DNA from: Sorghum bicolor
Taxonomy: Eukaryota > Streptophyta > Magnoliopsida > Poales > Poaceae
Direction of reading: 5' to 3'
Assembly (NCBI RefSeq): GCF_000003195.3
Contig: NC_012874.2
Span: 4,309,001-4,373,000 of the forward strand
Length of the DNA: 64,000 bases
Part shown: positions 34,664 through 48,568 of the stretch, in pieces
Layout of the letters: each line of letters opens with the position of its first letter
Numbering within the stretch: the first letter of the stretch is position 1
Notes under the pieces: model-generated
What the model was told of the DNA's origin: nothing
Seen by the model: only the letters and a program-made list of their open reading frames with translations
The model's database searches: none
Translations under genes and position numbers: made by a program

Positions 34664-34932
34664 CTCCCTCCATCCCAAATTATAAGTCATTCCAAGAATT
34701 TTGGAGAGTCAAACTATCCTAAGTTTGACAAAATTTATATGATAAAATTATTATTATTATTACTATACCAACTAAGTATCATTAGATTCTTCTTCTTTCT
34801 TAATTATATTTTTATAATATACTCACTTTAGGTTATAAATTTAAGTATTTTTCTTTATAATTTTGGTTAAATTTAAAAATACTTTGACTCTCTAAGGTTT
34901 TTAAAATGACTTATAATTTAGAATGGAGAGAG
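34664..34932. mobile_element. Stowaway MITE (Tc1/mariner), 269 bp
   Basis: Starts CTCCCTCCATCCCAAATTAT and ends in the inverted form ..ATAATTTAGAATGGAGAGAG, with TA on both sides (34662-34663, 34933-34934). The CTCCCTCC terminus is diagnostic of grass Stowaway elements. Interior is AT-rich, no coding. Confidence 0.92.
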
Positions 34933-34934
34933 TA

Positions 34935-35668
34935 CTACTGGCAGGTAATGGTGGAGTATGGGCCAGCAGCAAGAGGGGGCTAAATTGGGCCCAGGAGCTT
35001 AGCCTAAGAGCAAGAGGTCTATGGGCCTTTAAATTCCTATCAAACAGGGGAGGCCTTTTTTTTACCTCCATTAGCCTCCACCCCTGCTGGCATAAATAAT
35101 AATTTCAGTTTGCACCAACACTCCGAGATTTCGAATTTGTTCACTATATAGAATAACTATTTATGAAGTAATATAGTTTTATAAAAACACAGAGCTAAAG
35201 AAATAAATTATTTGGTATTACATCAAAAAGCATAAACTTATCTAAAGTAATAACTTATAAATTTATCAATAAAGTATTAATATAATTCAAAAATAAATTT
35301 CAAGTGTCATTGTACGTGGCTCAATAATGATACCATTTTTATGATCGAGAAACTATTAAAATGACTTGCTACTTGCTCTGCAACACATTGCAACCGACTC
35401 ATAATGTAAGGCATTTAAAAAACTGAGCAAACCAAGGATCGCTGTTACAGGATTCTTAATTTCTGTTATCCTCGAGCCTCTTTTCTGTCAATAATAAGAA
35501 CAAAAGATAATACGAAATATGCCACTATTTTAATTAGTAATCATGCCCAAACTTTCGTAGCCATCAGATAAAAGAAGATGTGCTTAGTCAGCAACGCCTG
35601 GCATTGCATTCGAGCATGACATATTTACATATAATGGGCAGAATAATGCATCAGCTACAAACATTGAT
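34935..35668. other. Intergenic and WNK 3' UTR
   Basis: AT-rich sequence with no gene seen. The part next to 35668 is expected to be the 3' UTR of the minus-strand WNK gene. Confidence 0.4.
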
Positions 35669-38086
<2,418 letters not shown>

Positions 38087-40784
38087 GGCGCCAACGCGCT
38101 CCTCCGCCCGCGAGATCAGAAGCCGAGCCGGCGATGGATCGACGAGCAGCGCGAGAGACGGCGTGCGAGCGCGACGAGTCTGAACTCTCGACTGCTCTTG
38201 TGAACTCAAAACGCCCTGTTCCGAGTTCCAGGGGCACCGCGCCGCGGGTGTTTAGGAGCGGGATCACGTGAGGCTGCAGGTGGGCCCCGCGACCTGGTGG
38301 GAGTTGATCATGGACGTGATAAGCATCCACGTGGCAGATCTGATATACTGCTCAAGATATGGGCTTCGATTTGCCGTAAAATATTCGAGTAGTATAAGGA
38401 AACAAGTTTCAGATGAGGATTTACCAAAATGTTCAGATAAATGAACGAAATTTCAGATAAGGATGTCCTTATATATTCAGATATAGATTTTGCGATGATC
38501 GTGTGCATGATGATTAAGAGCATGTGATTTTGTTGATTTTCCTGTGTTATTTCCTCACCCTAAATCATGTTAATTTGGTCAAGAACAAGATAGTTAGGGC
38601 GTGTCGGGTTGTTTGAGCCTGGGTCGCCAGCCAACACTCCCCCTGCCACTACAAGAAACACTTGGCTTTTTAACGTTTAGTTATGTCACAATATATAGAA
38701 TTTATGTTACAAATTAAGATTTGTGACATCAAGTTGACAAAAATCAAAACGTGGAAAAGCTCGCGTCATAAAATGATTTTGTTACATTTGTTTGGTTCAT
38801 GTCACAAGCATATGACATTGGTTTATTGTCACAAAATTGTAGGCCTTGCCACGTGGCAGCTGACATGGCAGGGAGAAAAAATGTCACAAAATAAGTTTTG
38901 GCCTACTAAAGCCCACATAGCTCATGGGCCTAAAATCTATTTAGAGTGGTATTAGCTGGTCCATTATTTTCAATTATAGCCCATATAGATTTCAAGCCCA
39001 CAACAATCCAGCCCATATAATATTTTTTTGCTCTCAAAATGCATTCCATAATTTATCCCACATATTTCAGCCCATATTTTTCCCAAGCCCATAAAATTCA
39101 GCCCATTTTTTCTCAGCACACACAATTCAGCCCATATAATTGCATCCATGTAATTTTTCAACATATAAAACATCAGATCCAAATGAATTAACATCTCAAC
39201 AGTAAATACATATCATGACATCAATCCACCAATTCATTACACATGTAGGGTCTTATGTCTCAAATTTAAACCATGCAGCAGCAGCACATTTGTAAGGGCA
39301 TAATGGAATTCTAGTGATAAGCAAGTAACCAACTGCTTTAGTCCAGCTGCTTCAGTTTTTCCTCTCTGAAGTTTAGACCCTACAAATATACAGTAAAGGA
39401 TAAGCTGCAATTATTCAAAAATCTCTCACAAAATATATAGACTCAAAATCTAGTGAGTTCAAAGACATGAATATATTCTACCACACAGCAAGATATAATT
39501 CAGAGTTATTAGTAGTACTGATGTCACATAAATATCTATGTATAAACATTAAGTTAGTACGTGCCATTAGTTTCATATATAACCTGTGGCCATCCTATTC
39601 ACAAATTTGTTCATCTGATTATGTGGTTATGCACATTTTCACCCACCCAACCATAATTAACCTTGTCATACATAATTATGATGTTACTAGTCATGATGAA
39701 TGCCTTCACAGATATTGATTACAGGATTCAAAATCCAAGAATTCACATGCTTGCATACAAAGTAAATGGGACAGACAAGTTGGAATCTGAAGGTGATTGC
39801 ACCAGTTGGCAGAATGTTCACTTCAAATATTCTAACAAAAGAAAACAGAAAGTAGAGCATACCGATGACAGGCAGAATGCAGTGCTAAAGTCAAGTTGCA
39901 AAGAAATAGTGGACTATTTGTTATACAAACAGAAATGAGAAGTACCGGATTATAGCCTTTCTGCTTAGAAAATCCACTATCAACAACATGCTGCACAGGC
40001 AAGTGACGACATCCTCAAGGACGGTGAAAGCCAAGCTGGAAAAAAATCAAAATCAATTTTTGTGTGCACACTCAACTGTCATATAGGCAGAAAGTTGTGC
40101 TAGCTGTACTCACAATTCCTTGCGTTGCTGCTGCTGATGCAAATAGTAAGTATGCCTCTTGAATTTCATGTCCAAGTCTGAAGCGTCGATAAAGTTCCTA
40201 TAATGAAGATATCATGTTCTAGAAATCACATAATTAATTGCACAATCTGCAGTTATAGAACAGCTATCCAAACAATACTATGGTCCCTTGCATCAAGTCT
40301 AAAAATTAACAACTGGCAAAACATCTGTAGAAAATTGCACAATTTATATAGTAGATAGCTAGATTATAAAATTATCAAAAAAATTCTTTGGTCAGGCAAG
40401 CACATTTGATAGAATAAACAAACTGCAAAACAGGATACTACATCTTACTGCTAATTGTGAGAGACGGAGGGAGAGATGATCCAGTACCCACCTTGACCTT
40501 GGATTAACAAACAAATAAGAAACTGGATAACTGAATATTCTAAGAACCCAATACATAGCAGCACCAATGGATAACCTAATAGTCTGCAATACCATCACAA
40601 GAAAACTACAATAAACTTAAACCTTAAATGGTCATATTGAAAAATCACCTGCAAGCGTCCAACAGATATACCCTTACTACTGTAGATCATGTTTTTTCCC
40701 TCTCTACTGAAAATCATGTTTCTTCACTACTTTGCACTAAATCAACACTTATACTACCAGATCTATTAGGTCACCGTGAATAAC

Positions 40785-41812
40785 AACAGGGGAAGTTTCT
40801 TCCATATCCCCGTCCCCGAGCGGGGATAAACTCCCCATGGAGTCCCTGTGACATAATCCAGTTAATGATGATGGACAAAGCAAATAAAAAATCCAAAGAA
40901 CAATCGTACTAAGATTTCAATTGAGCAAATCGATTTGCCTAGAAACAGATCCAGTTCCTATCTCAAAAATCTAAATCCAATTAAAATACCAAAAAGCAAT
41001 TAACTAAGGCTCCATAGGGGAAGGAAGCTTCAGATCTATGCCTCTTCCATCCTCTAGCCAATGACGGATGAGCATTGAAGGAGCAGAGAGAGAAAAGGTT
41101 GCTACAAGCTGCAGCGCATGCTTACCGTCGTCGGAACAGGCAGCGTCCGTCTCGCTGCAGGCTTGAGCCTTGCTGCTACCTTGCTAGGACCTACCACGCT
41201 GGGCACCTAGACAATATGTGCCGGAGGCTGGAGCATGCACGCGCAGCATGCTGGTGGCCGAAGCTCTTGCGCGTGGCACGGTGGCCGTGACTCCGTGAGG
41301 GCAGGGGATGTGGTGTGTTGATGGGCCAACATGGGCCGAGTTGAGCTAAATTTTAGCCAGGCGTCCATCGCTATTCTAAGGCCTTGTTTAGTTCGGAAAT
41401 TTTTTAGAAAATCGACACTGTAGCAATTTCGTTTGTATTTTATAAATATTGTCCAATCAAGGACTAACTAGGCTCAAAAGATTCGTCTCGTCAATTCCGA
41501 TCAAACTATGCAATTAGTTTTTATTTTCATCTATATTTAATACTCCATGCATATGTCTAAAGATTCGATGTGATGGGAAATTTGAAAAATTTTACAAAAT
41601 TTTTTAGGAACTAAACAAGGCCTAAACGGGGCGGGTTCGTGTGGATCGGGGACGGGGATGCACAACCATCCGCGTACCCGTCGGATCCGACGGGGACTGA
41701 TTTTGTACCAGTTAGATCCCTGTGGAGGACAAATCTTCCCCATCCCCGTCTCCTAATAGGGGAATTTTCCGCGGAGAATCAGAGATCGAGGCCTTGTTGA
41801 CATCTTTAGACG
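40785..41812. mobile_element. hAT-like remnant inside CACTA 2
   Basis: CCCCGTCCCCGAGCGGGGA-type motifs near 40807 and GGGGACGGGGAT near 41650 resemble the subterminal motifs of the 28185 element. The right end ..TTGACATCTTTA is the inverse of that element's TAAAGATGTCAA terminus. The left end and target duplication are not clear. A Tourist-like MITE is nested in it. Confidence 0.45.
41380..41622. mobile_element. Tourist-like MITE, 243 bp
   Basis: GGCCTTGTTTAGTTC / GAACTAAACAAGGCC-type inverted repeats with TAA at 41377-41379 and 41623-41625. Same family as 8200, 31934 and 32071. It is nested in CACTA 2. Confidence 0.92.
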
Positions 41813-42714
41813 TGGGCATGCGGCGTGCAGACTGGTTCTATTTAGTGTGTCCTTATAGGAGCCCTGAAGAGATAAGGTTTGGAATTTTTTTTATTTTATA
41901 TTTTCTTTTCATTTTGCTACTAGAACCCGACAGAATAATACATATTTTTTTTATCTTTTGCTCCTTTTGCCATTCTGGCCCAGCTGTCGGCGTACCAACC
42001 CCAATTTATATAATCCCACTATCCTCCTCAACCTAGATAAAATGGTTGATATGTTATTGGAACTTTTAAGAGTTATTTTTACTTTTAAAAAAATTTTAAA
42101 AATAAAATAGACAAAAACATGGAAAAATATGTGTTGACGTGGCCTTATCAAGTGCAATAGGTGACCCAAGTACAAGACAAAAAAATATAATCTGATATAA
42201 TAAAAAATAAAATAGAAAAAAAAGGAAAAACATGTGTTGACGTGGCAAAACACCTTGTCAACATGGAAAGTTTTTTAAATAAATTAATAAAATAATTTGT
42301 GACACACAAATAGGCCTTGTGACATAGAAAATATTGTCATTAGATGAAATCAGACTTGTTAAATGACATTTATTGTGACATACAACTTTTAATTGTCACT
42401 AAGTCACTATGCCTAAAATATAATGTCACAAAATGGATGATATAGTAACATTCTTACAATTGTCATACTAAAAACGTTAAAAAGCCATGTATTTCTTGTA
42501 GTGTGGGCAGGCTCGATGCATGCAAAGCTAGGTTATTTGGTTGGTTGCATGCTTTGAACCAGGTTAGGTGAGATATTGTTTGGTTGGCTACGTTTGTATC
42601 AACATTCAAATACCAGACGCAAGTATAAGTGTTTGGTTGGTTGCACCAGTTCAGTAGCAGGAGAAATGAGATTACATCAGCTTCCAAACTAGAAAACTTA
42701 ACAGTAGTTTACTA

Positions 42715-43030
42715 TGGTTTTTTAAAGGTTTAGCCGAAATAAATAAAAAAAAAGAAAAAGACAAAACCTTCATAGAAAAATTTTATACTAAAGCATACCA
42801 TATTATACGTTCACTATGTAGATCTACTCACGTGAAGTCAAATAAAATTAGATTTTTATTTTATGATTTACTATGATTTTTTAAAGATTTAACCGAAATA
42901 AAAAAAAGAGAAAACCATTGTCATTGTAGCAAAATCACTCATTCACTGTAGAAAAAACCGCCTCCAAAATTGCTCTAGGGAGATAAAATATATGGTTTGA
43001 AAAGTTGAGGGAGATAGTTTGGCTACTTTT
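42715..43030. repeat. Dispersed AT-rich repeat, also at 48520-48568 plus 58875-59110
   Basis: TTTTATACTAAAGCATA.., GTTCACTATGTAGAT.TACTC, CAATAAAATTAGATTTT-like and TTTATGATTTACTATGATTTTT-like segments occur here. They occur again on both sides of the gypsy element in the same order, so that element inserted into another copy of this repeat. No terminal inverted repeat was identified. Confidence 0.65.
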
Positions 43031-43130
43031 AAAGTTAAGGGAGAAAAAGTGGACCAAAAGTTAAGGAAGGAAAAGTAAAGTTTTTCCTTTTTCTTTTTCT
43101 CTTCGTAACGAACTAACGACTAAAAAATAA

Positions 43131-43494
43131 GGCCAGTCTCAGTGGAGGTTTCACCAGGATGTCATGCACATTTATTAGAGCGTCATGTCAGCAAAACTGC
43201 ACTTTTTGCATGAAACGAAGAGGAGAGATAAGGAAATAGTTTCATCATGGTGAAACTCCACGGGCGTCGTTTCTCACACGGTGAAACGAGATGAAACCCC
43301 ACTGAGGGTCAAATCGTTTCACTATCTTGCATGTGATCCAATCATTTTGCAGCAATTAAATGCTTTGCTTAGCCTTGGAAACAACAAAGTGAAATGCTCT
43401 ATTGCTGGGGTTATTTCATAGATGGTTTCATTTCAATGTCGATGACGTGTTGGTATGTGAAACCGTGCAGTGACACTGTCCATTGAGACTGGCC
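43131..43494. mobile_element. Ping/Pong-like Tourist MITE, 364 bp
   Basis: Ends GGCCAGTCTCAGTGG and (reverse) GGCCAGTCTCAATGG, flanked by TAA (43128-43130, 43495-43497). The GGCCAGTC.CAATGG terminus is that of the rice mPing/Ping/Pong group. The interior carries many TTTCA/GAAAC motifs. No coding capacity, so it would need a Pong-type transposase in trans. Confidence 0.9.
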
Positions 43495-43497
43495 TAA

Positions 43498-44429
43498 TAT
43501 TCATTGTCCCATTTGTTCCATGGTGTCTTATGTACTTCCTAATTCCCAATTAAGTCATTTTGTCTTCTCTAGATATATAGCTTTTAATATGTATACATAG
43601 AGTCTAACTTATCGCTGGTGCATAACTGATATTTTTGATACTTCAGTATCATCGGTTAGGGCTGGTACAAAACTGGTATTGGCCGAAAATTTTGTGAATT
43701 TGAATGCAAACTAGTAGAAATTTGAATGCAAACTAGTAGAATTTTCATGAGATCTATGAGTCCAAAACTGAGTTATTAAAAATTCTTTTATAACTTTCAA
43801 CCATCATCATCCTACCACCACACTTTGAACTCGTACTCTAGGGCTCCTCCCTGCCATGCATGCCCCAAAAGTATTATATCATCTTATTTCTAATAATATT
43901 TTCTATTGTTTTTTAAGTCAACTAGTTTAGAGATATTCTATATTATTTTATATACATATTAAGATTTTTTTCCTTTTAAATTTTGGCTGAAATTTTTCTA
44001 TCACCAATAGATTTTTGACATTTCTAGCTTCTCATTTATATCAGTCACCGCCGATATTTTCAAAATATCGATAATATAAACCCTAGGAATTGATTTAATC
44101 GGAAGGAACAGTGTACATTGCTAAAGAGAGGGAAGTTAATAACCTAGGAAGGTTATTACATTTCAACAATCGTAGATATACACATAATTACTCCTAATAC
44201 TAGTCTCTGTTTGGGTTTCACAAGAGTTTGATTCTCTTTAAAATTATGACACATCGACAATTTTACTTAGTTGGTATGGTAATTATGATAAAAGAGACAA
44301 ATAGAGTTTCATTGGGATGAAACCCATGCATCATGTTTAACAACACAATGAAACATTCACTAGGAATGATCTGTTTCACTCTCATGTGCTCTCCAGGATC
44401 CTTTTTTTTGCGAGAGAAAGATTGAATTC
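43498..44429. other. Intergenic
   Basis: No gene seen. 44215-44395 is rich in TTTCA and GAAAC motifs like the interior of the preceding MITE and may be a diverged relative, but it lacks recognisable ends. Confidence 0.4.
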
Positions 44430-44942
44430 ATTCAGCAACAGGAGTAATTATATTCTAGTTTCAGAAGCTCGCTAATACATGAAGGGAAATTTTCTCTCTC
44501 CAGACCACACTATGCAAAGTACATCTTGCTAATTCGTGAGCTACTCTATTGCACTCTCTCCCAAATTTACTAAACCTCACATCATGAAGTATCCTCGTAG
44601 CATGTTTAATCTCCTTCACAATGTTTCAATACCTGGACCTATATATCCTCCATAGGTGTTTTAAGAGCAAGCCTCCACTAAACAAAGGCACTCTGACTCA
44701 ATCATAGTTGGCCTTTTTATCCATTCCGTTGCTTGCTTGATGCCTTCATAACAGGCTTCAGATTCTGCCTCACACTTTTTATTTACATTGTAGGATGATA
44801 GTACTCTACCTAAATGGTCTTTGATAATGGCTTCACTAAAATTCTTCCCTGTTGTCACCAAGAAAGAAGCATCAATATTTAGTTTTACCCATCCCTCTGG
44901 TGGTGCCAACCATTTCTCGCATCCCTCTATGTGACCCTGCAA
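44430..44942 (-). pseudogene. LINE-type RNase H (RVT_3) fragment
   Basis: The minus strand encodes WLAPPEGWVKLNIDASF, KDHLGRVLSS and EAESEACYEGIKQATEW, the opening of the RNase H-like domain at the C-terminus of plant LINE ORF2s. A stop follows at 44661. Recognisable sequence (HATRILHDVRFSKFGREC.RVAHELAR) resumes in another frame to about 44430. RT and endonuclease parts are missing. Confidence 0.75.
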
Positions 44943-45740
44943 GTATGGAAATTATTTTTTGGGTTAGAACTATCCAAACAACCCATGTACTACAAACATA
45001 AAGACTGAACACCACACTTGTGAGCATAAGGATGCCTTTATGCATCTGGTCTCTATCTTGTTGGGTACGAATCTCAGAGCGAATATTGTGGTTCACATTG
45101 TAAGGCCATGTGCCCTTAGAGGCAAATTTTACTTTACCCATTTGCCCGGCTCTGGACCAAATCACATGCCTTGTCACATAAAAGTTTATGAGATTGTTGT
45201 CAATCTCGCAAAATTCTATGGGTTGGACGCGGAAGAATGGAAAGTTTGAATGGACTAAGCCATTTGTAATCAGATTGCAAAACTTTTATTGAAACTTATA
45301 GTTATATAGTAGGAGGACAACCACACACACAAAAAGAAGTATCAGGGCACTTTGCTTTGCCAATGCCACGGCTGTCATGGACACTATATATATGTGGCTA
45401 CACACTGAACAACTGAACATATATCTTCTTGACAGGTGAATATACAAAGACGTCATTGGTAAAGAGAGATCATGGAGATCCACCATGAGCAGTGCAAACA
45501 TGACTCCTGCCTAAACTTTGATATAATGCTAGTCACCTTCATCGAATCATGGGCACACCGGCCAACAACCCATTACCAATGTAAAACATTTGAATTCACC
45601 ACTGACACTGAGCAGGTAAAAAGGCAGATCACTACAAAATGTTCTAATACCAAACTCAGTTGAAGCTTAAAATTCCACAGGTAAATTCATACTTTTTTTT
45701 TACACCCTACCAACCCACAAACACTTAACAAATTGTAGCC
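44943..45740. other. Intergenic, upstream of the proline-rich gene
   Basis: Short frames on both strands without recognisable domains. The last part is the promoter of the plus-strand proline-rich protein. Confidence 0.4.
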
Positions 45741-45747
45741 TATATAA
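45741..45747 (+). promoter_or_regulatory. TATA box of the proline-rich protein gene
   Basis: TATATAA lies 33 bp upstream of the first ATG (45774) and 60 bp upstream of the second in-frame ATG (45801). With transcription starting about 30 bp downstream, the first ATG would have almost no leader, which favours the second. Confidence 0.65.
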
Positions 45748-45773
45748 GCATATATTGTGCCACTCCATGCACA

Positions 45774-46736
45774 ATGCAAAACCAAGCGAGATCTGCCAAC
45801 ATGGCAGCAGCAAGAGCTTCCACGCATGCGGAAGCACTCGTCAAGGTGACATGCATGGTGGCACTCGCCATCGCTCTGCTCGCGCCGTGCTGCGTGGCAT
45901 CCTCGAGGTCACTGCTGCTGGTCTCCTCCTCACTCGCCGCCGATGCACCGGAAGGCAGCCAGCAGGCCGGTGATGATGCGTCGGCGCCGGCAGCGGTGCC
46001 GGTGCTAGAGCCGCAGCCGCCGGCTGCAGATGCTGCAGCCCCGCCGGCGGTGGGAACTCCGGAGTCCACCGCCCCTGTCGCCGCCGCGCCGCCGCCGTTG
46101 ACGGGTCCCCACGGCCAGCACGTGAAGAGCAAGCACAAGGACCACGAGAAGGCAGCGCCACCGAAGTCCAAGCACCATCACCCGAAGGCGCCGCCCAAGC
46201 ACCACGGGCACCACGCGCCTCCTCCGGAGCCGGAGCCGGACGTTTCGCCACCCGCGCCGCCGCCGGAGCCGTACACACCAGGTGCGCCGGCGGCCGACAG
46301 CCCGCACGGCCAGAACCCGCCGTGGCCGTTCCCGTGGCCGCGCCCGCCGGCCACCGGCAAGTGGCCGCCGCTGCCGCCGTTCCCGTTCCACCCGCCGCCG
46401 CTGCCCGCGTGGCCGCACCCGCAGCCCGGGAACAAAAACCCGTGGCCGCCGCTGCCGCCGTTCCACCCGCCGCCGTTCCCGGCGTGGCCGCACCCCGGCC
46501 CGGGCGGCAAGTGGCCGCCGCTACCTCCGTTCCCGTTCCACCCGCCGCCGGTCCCGGCGTGGCCGCACCCCGGCCCCGGCGGCAAGTGGCCGCCGCTGCC
46601 GCCGTTCCCTTTCCACCCGCCGCCGACGCCGGCGTGGCCGTGGCCTCGTCATCCAGGAAACCCGTGGACGCCGCCGTCCTTGCACGGCAGCGATGGCTTC
46701 CCTTCGACGACGGTGCAGCAGGACTCCAAGAACTGA
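45774..46736 (+). CDS. Secreted proline-rich (extensin-like) cell-wall protein
   Basis: Single exon, 320 residues from ATG 45774, or 311 from ATG 45801, which I prefer because of the TATA spacing. A hydrophobic signal segment (VTCMVALAIALLAPCCVASS) precedes an Ala/Pro-rich part and a Lys/His-rich block (KSKHKDHEKAAPPKSKHHHP). The C-terminal half has four near-copies of KWPPLPPFPFHPPP.PAWPHP, spaced roughly 23-26 residues apart, then a short tail. Such proteins are exported and become hydroxyproline-rich wall components. Classic Ser-Pro4 extensin motifs are absent, so cross-linking as in true extensins is doubtful. The GC-rich repeats also open long antisense frames, which I treat as shadows. 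Confidence 0.88.
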   Translation: MQNQARSANMAAARASTHAEALVKVTCMVALAIALLAPCCVASSRSLLLVSSSLAADAPEGSQQAGDDASAPAAVPVLEPQPPAADAAAPPAVGTPESTAPVAAAPPPLTGPHGQHVKSKHKDHEKAAPPKSKHHHPKAPPKHHGHHAPPPEPEPDVSPPAPPPEPYTPGAPAADSPHGQNPPWPFPWPRPPATGKWPPLPPFPFHPPPLPAWPHPQPGNKNPWPPLPPFHPPPFPAWPHPGPGGKWPPLPPFPFHPPPVPAWPHPGPGGKWPPLPPFPFHPPPTPAWPWPRHPGNPWTPPSLHGSDGFPSTTVQQDSKN

Positions 46737-47070
46737 CGCATGCGCGCGCTCTTTTGGCCCGATAACACGAGAGGGGATTTTATTTATATAATGAATTTGT
46801 TTCAGCTAAAGGAGGTATCGAACGATGATCGTGTATGCTGTAAAAGTAATTATGATTTGTGTTAATTTGATCAGGCTCAAGAGCCATGATTATGATATGA
46901 ATAAAATTAATCAGAGCAGAAATTTAAAGTTTTTTGCGATCATCCATTCGACGATTCCAGGAAAAGCATACATGGTCACTTCATCAGAAATTCAGTACTT
47001 CTTTCATCAGAAGTTTTTGTGATCATCCATTCAATGATTCAAATGTCAATAGCAGTTTCTATGAAGGAGG
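46737..47070. other. 3' flank with a short direct repeat
   Basis: TTTTTG.GATCATCCATTC.A.GATTC occurs at about 46929 and 47015, with TTCATCAGAA pieces between. It probably includes the 3' UTR of the proline-rich gene. No gene seen. Confidence 0.5.
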
Positions 47071-47645
47071 ACAATGTTTGTCTCCAACGATTAGGCCCAA
47101 CGGCTTAACCGTGTCTTGACTCGCGCCCTCATCAGAGACACCCAGCCCATCTATGGGTGAACAGCCTCGTCACCCTTTGATCTCGGCCTAATCGGGCATT
47201 GACTTGCACTCTGATCGAGGACGCATAGCCCATCTATGGATGGAGAGCCCCTGTCATCTTGCGCTATAAAAAGATATGGAGGCTAGTGTCTCTCTGTACG
47301 AGATTCACCATGAAATCCGCCACTCTCCACCGACACAAACCCTAAGCCGATCCTGTAAGGGCGCAACTAGTGATGGGAAGCCGTAGCCACTACGCTACAC
47401 CACCGTCTTCACCTTTGGTCACCACTGCATCACCCCTTCATCGAACGTCACTACCCGTGAGCAGATCTACACCGACCCCATAGCCGGTACTTCGAACACC
47501 TCCACTCCACTCTCCTCTGATGGTTTGCACCTCTCACTACTTCGTTACTTCCCCTGTCATAGATCTCATACTATCACATTTGTATAATCACGAATGTAAA
47601 GTTGTACTCCACTAATCAACACCTAGGAGGTCCTAAAGTCTCAAC
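47071..47645 (+). repeat. LTR-like sequence (possible solo LTR)
   Basis: TGTTTGTCTCC starts it, and CCTAAAGTCTCAACA ends it (TG..CA). In between, a roughly 80-bp unit repeats with CAGCCCATCTATGG.TG / TAGCCCATCTATGGATGG. A TATAAAAAG box lies near 47265, with transcript-start-like sequence after it. These are typical LTR features, but flanking 5-mers do not match and no internal retroelement follows, so this is tentative. Confidence 0.4.
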
Positions 47646-47659
47646 ATAGTTGTTACGTT

Positions 47660-48255
47660 ATCGAAGCCGGTCCTGTGGCAAAGCAGCCTCTTGTTGCCAC
47701 TGTGCGGTGGCTGGACCTCGTACAACTCGGCGGCGGCGTTGGGAAGCTAGAGGCGCCTCTTCCTGAAGGCGGCGATAAGCACCCTTAGCGACGACGTGAG
47801 CGGGCGGAACTCTGACATCATCCTGTATTGACAGCACCGTCGGGCGGCGAGCGAGGCGACCATGACGGTGGCCAGCATGAGCGTGGCGTCGCCCTAGCCG
47901 ATGTGCTCCTTCGCGTAGATGACGGTGACGCCGAGTAAGATGCCGGAATAGAACTTGCAGTTCCACCAGTTCAAGAAGGACATCTTCCGCACCTGGTCTG
48001 TCGCGTGCGTCTCATCTAACTGGCCTATGCCGAAGCTCTCCAGCACCGGCTTGGCGGCCACCTTCATCTTAACTAGTCGGTGCATGGATCTCCATCGAAC
48101 AACTACTCACAGAGATGATGAACACGGCGGCCTTCCACGCTCTGATGGTGGCGCAACAGGGAGGCCTCCCCGCGGTGATCCACGGAGGAGTCGTGCACCC
48201 ACACCTCGTCGTCGTCGTCATCATCCCCAACCCAAACCCTGAAACTCTTCTCCAT
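47660..48255 (-). pseudogene. NPF (NRT1/PTR) transporter pseudogene
   Basis: ATG 48255 opens MEKSFRVWVGDDDDDDEVW, then HDSSVDHRG, a typical NPF N-terminus. A frameshift follows, with AWKAAVFIIS in another frame, and then a jump to KPVLESFGIGQLDET..KMSFLNWWNCKF.SGILLGVTVIY, which is normally well over 100 residues further on. A TAG at 47896-47894 interrupts ..KEHIG*GDATL. Reading continues in decayed form through AFRKRRL and LYEVQPPHSGNKRLLCH. Intact NPF proteins are 12-helix nitrate/peptide/hormone transporters of about 550-600 residues. This copy has lost most of them. Confidence 0.85.
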
Positions 48256-48568
48256 CATCCCAACAACCAAATTAGCACGAAAGTAAGCGATGGTCTTACT
48301 TCCTTTGCTAGTCAAGACAAGAAGAGGGTTGTTTTATCTGCTTTAGTTTAATTGTGATGAAATTTTTATGGTGGAATAATTATTGTATGATTGAACTGTA
48401 ATAAAAATTTCATATTCATTAGATCATGTATAACTTTGTTATAGATTAGCATACAATATTTAGCCCACCATAAAAAACATTATTGGACATAGAAACTGCA
48501 ACTATGACTTATTCAATTTAATTACAAAAAATATAAAATTTTTTACTAAAGTATAACATGTTATATGT

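Larger units (their letters stand above)
38647..42503. mobile_element. CACTA element 2, non-autonomous, 3.9 kb
   Basis: Ends CACTACAAGAAACACTTGGC and (reverse) CACTACAAGAAATACATGGC, continuing TTTTTAACGTTT on both sides, form 30-bp-class inverted repeats. Flanking triplets are TGC and TGG, a near-match to the expected 3-bp duplication. Subterminal regions repeat TGTCACAA/GTGACAT motifs. No transposase seen. It lies about 560 bp upstream of the WNK start codon and contains nested elements. Confidence 0.92.

Noticed and set aside
45740..46585. Glycine-rich minus-strand frames opposite the proline-rich protein
   Set aside because: GGN codons are the complement of proline codons, so a glycine-rich shadow is expected. 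TATA box and signal peptide support the plus strand.
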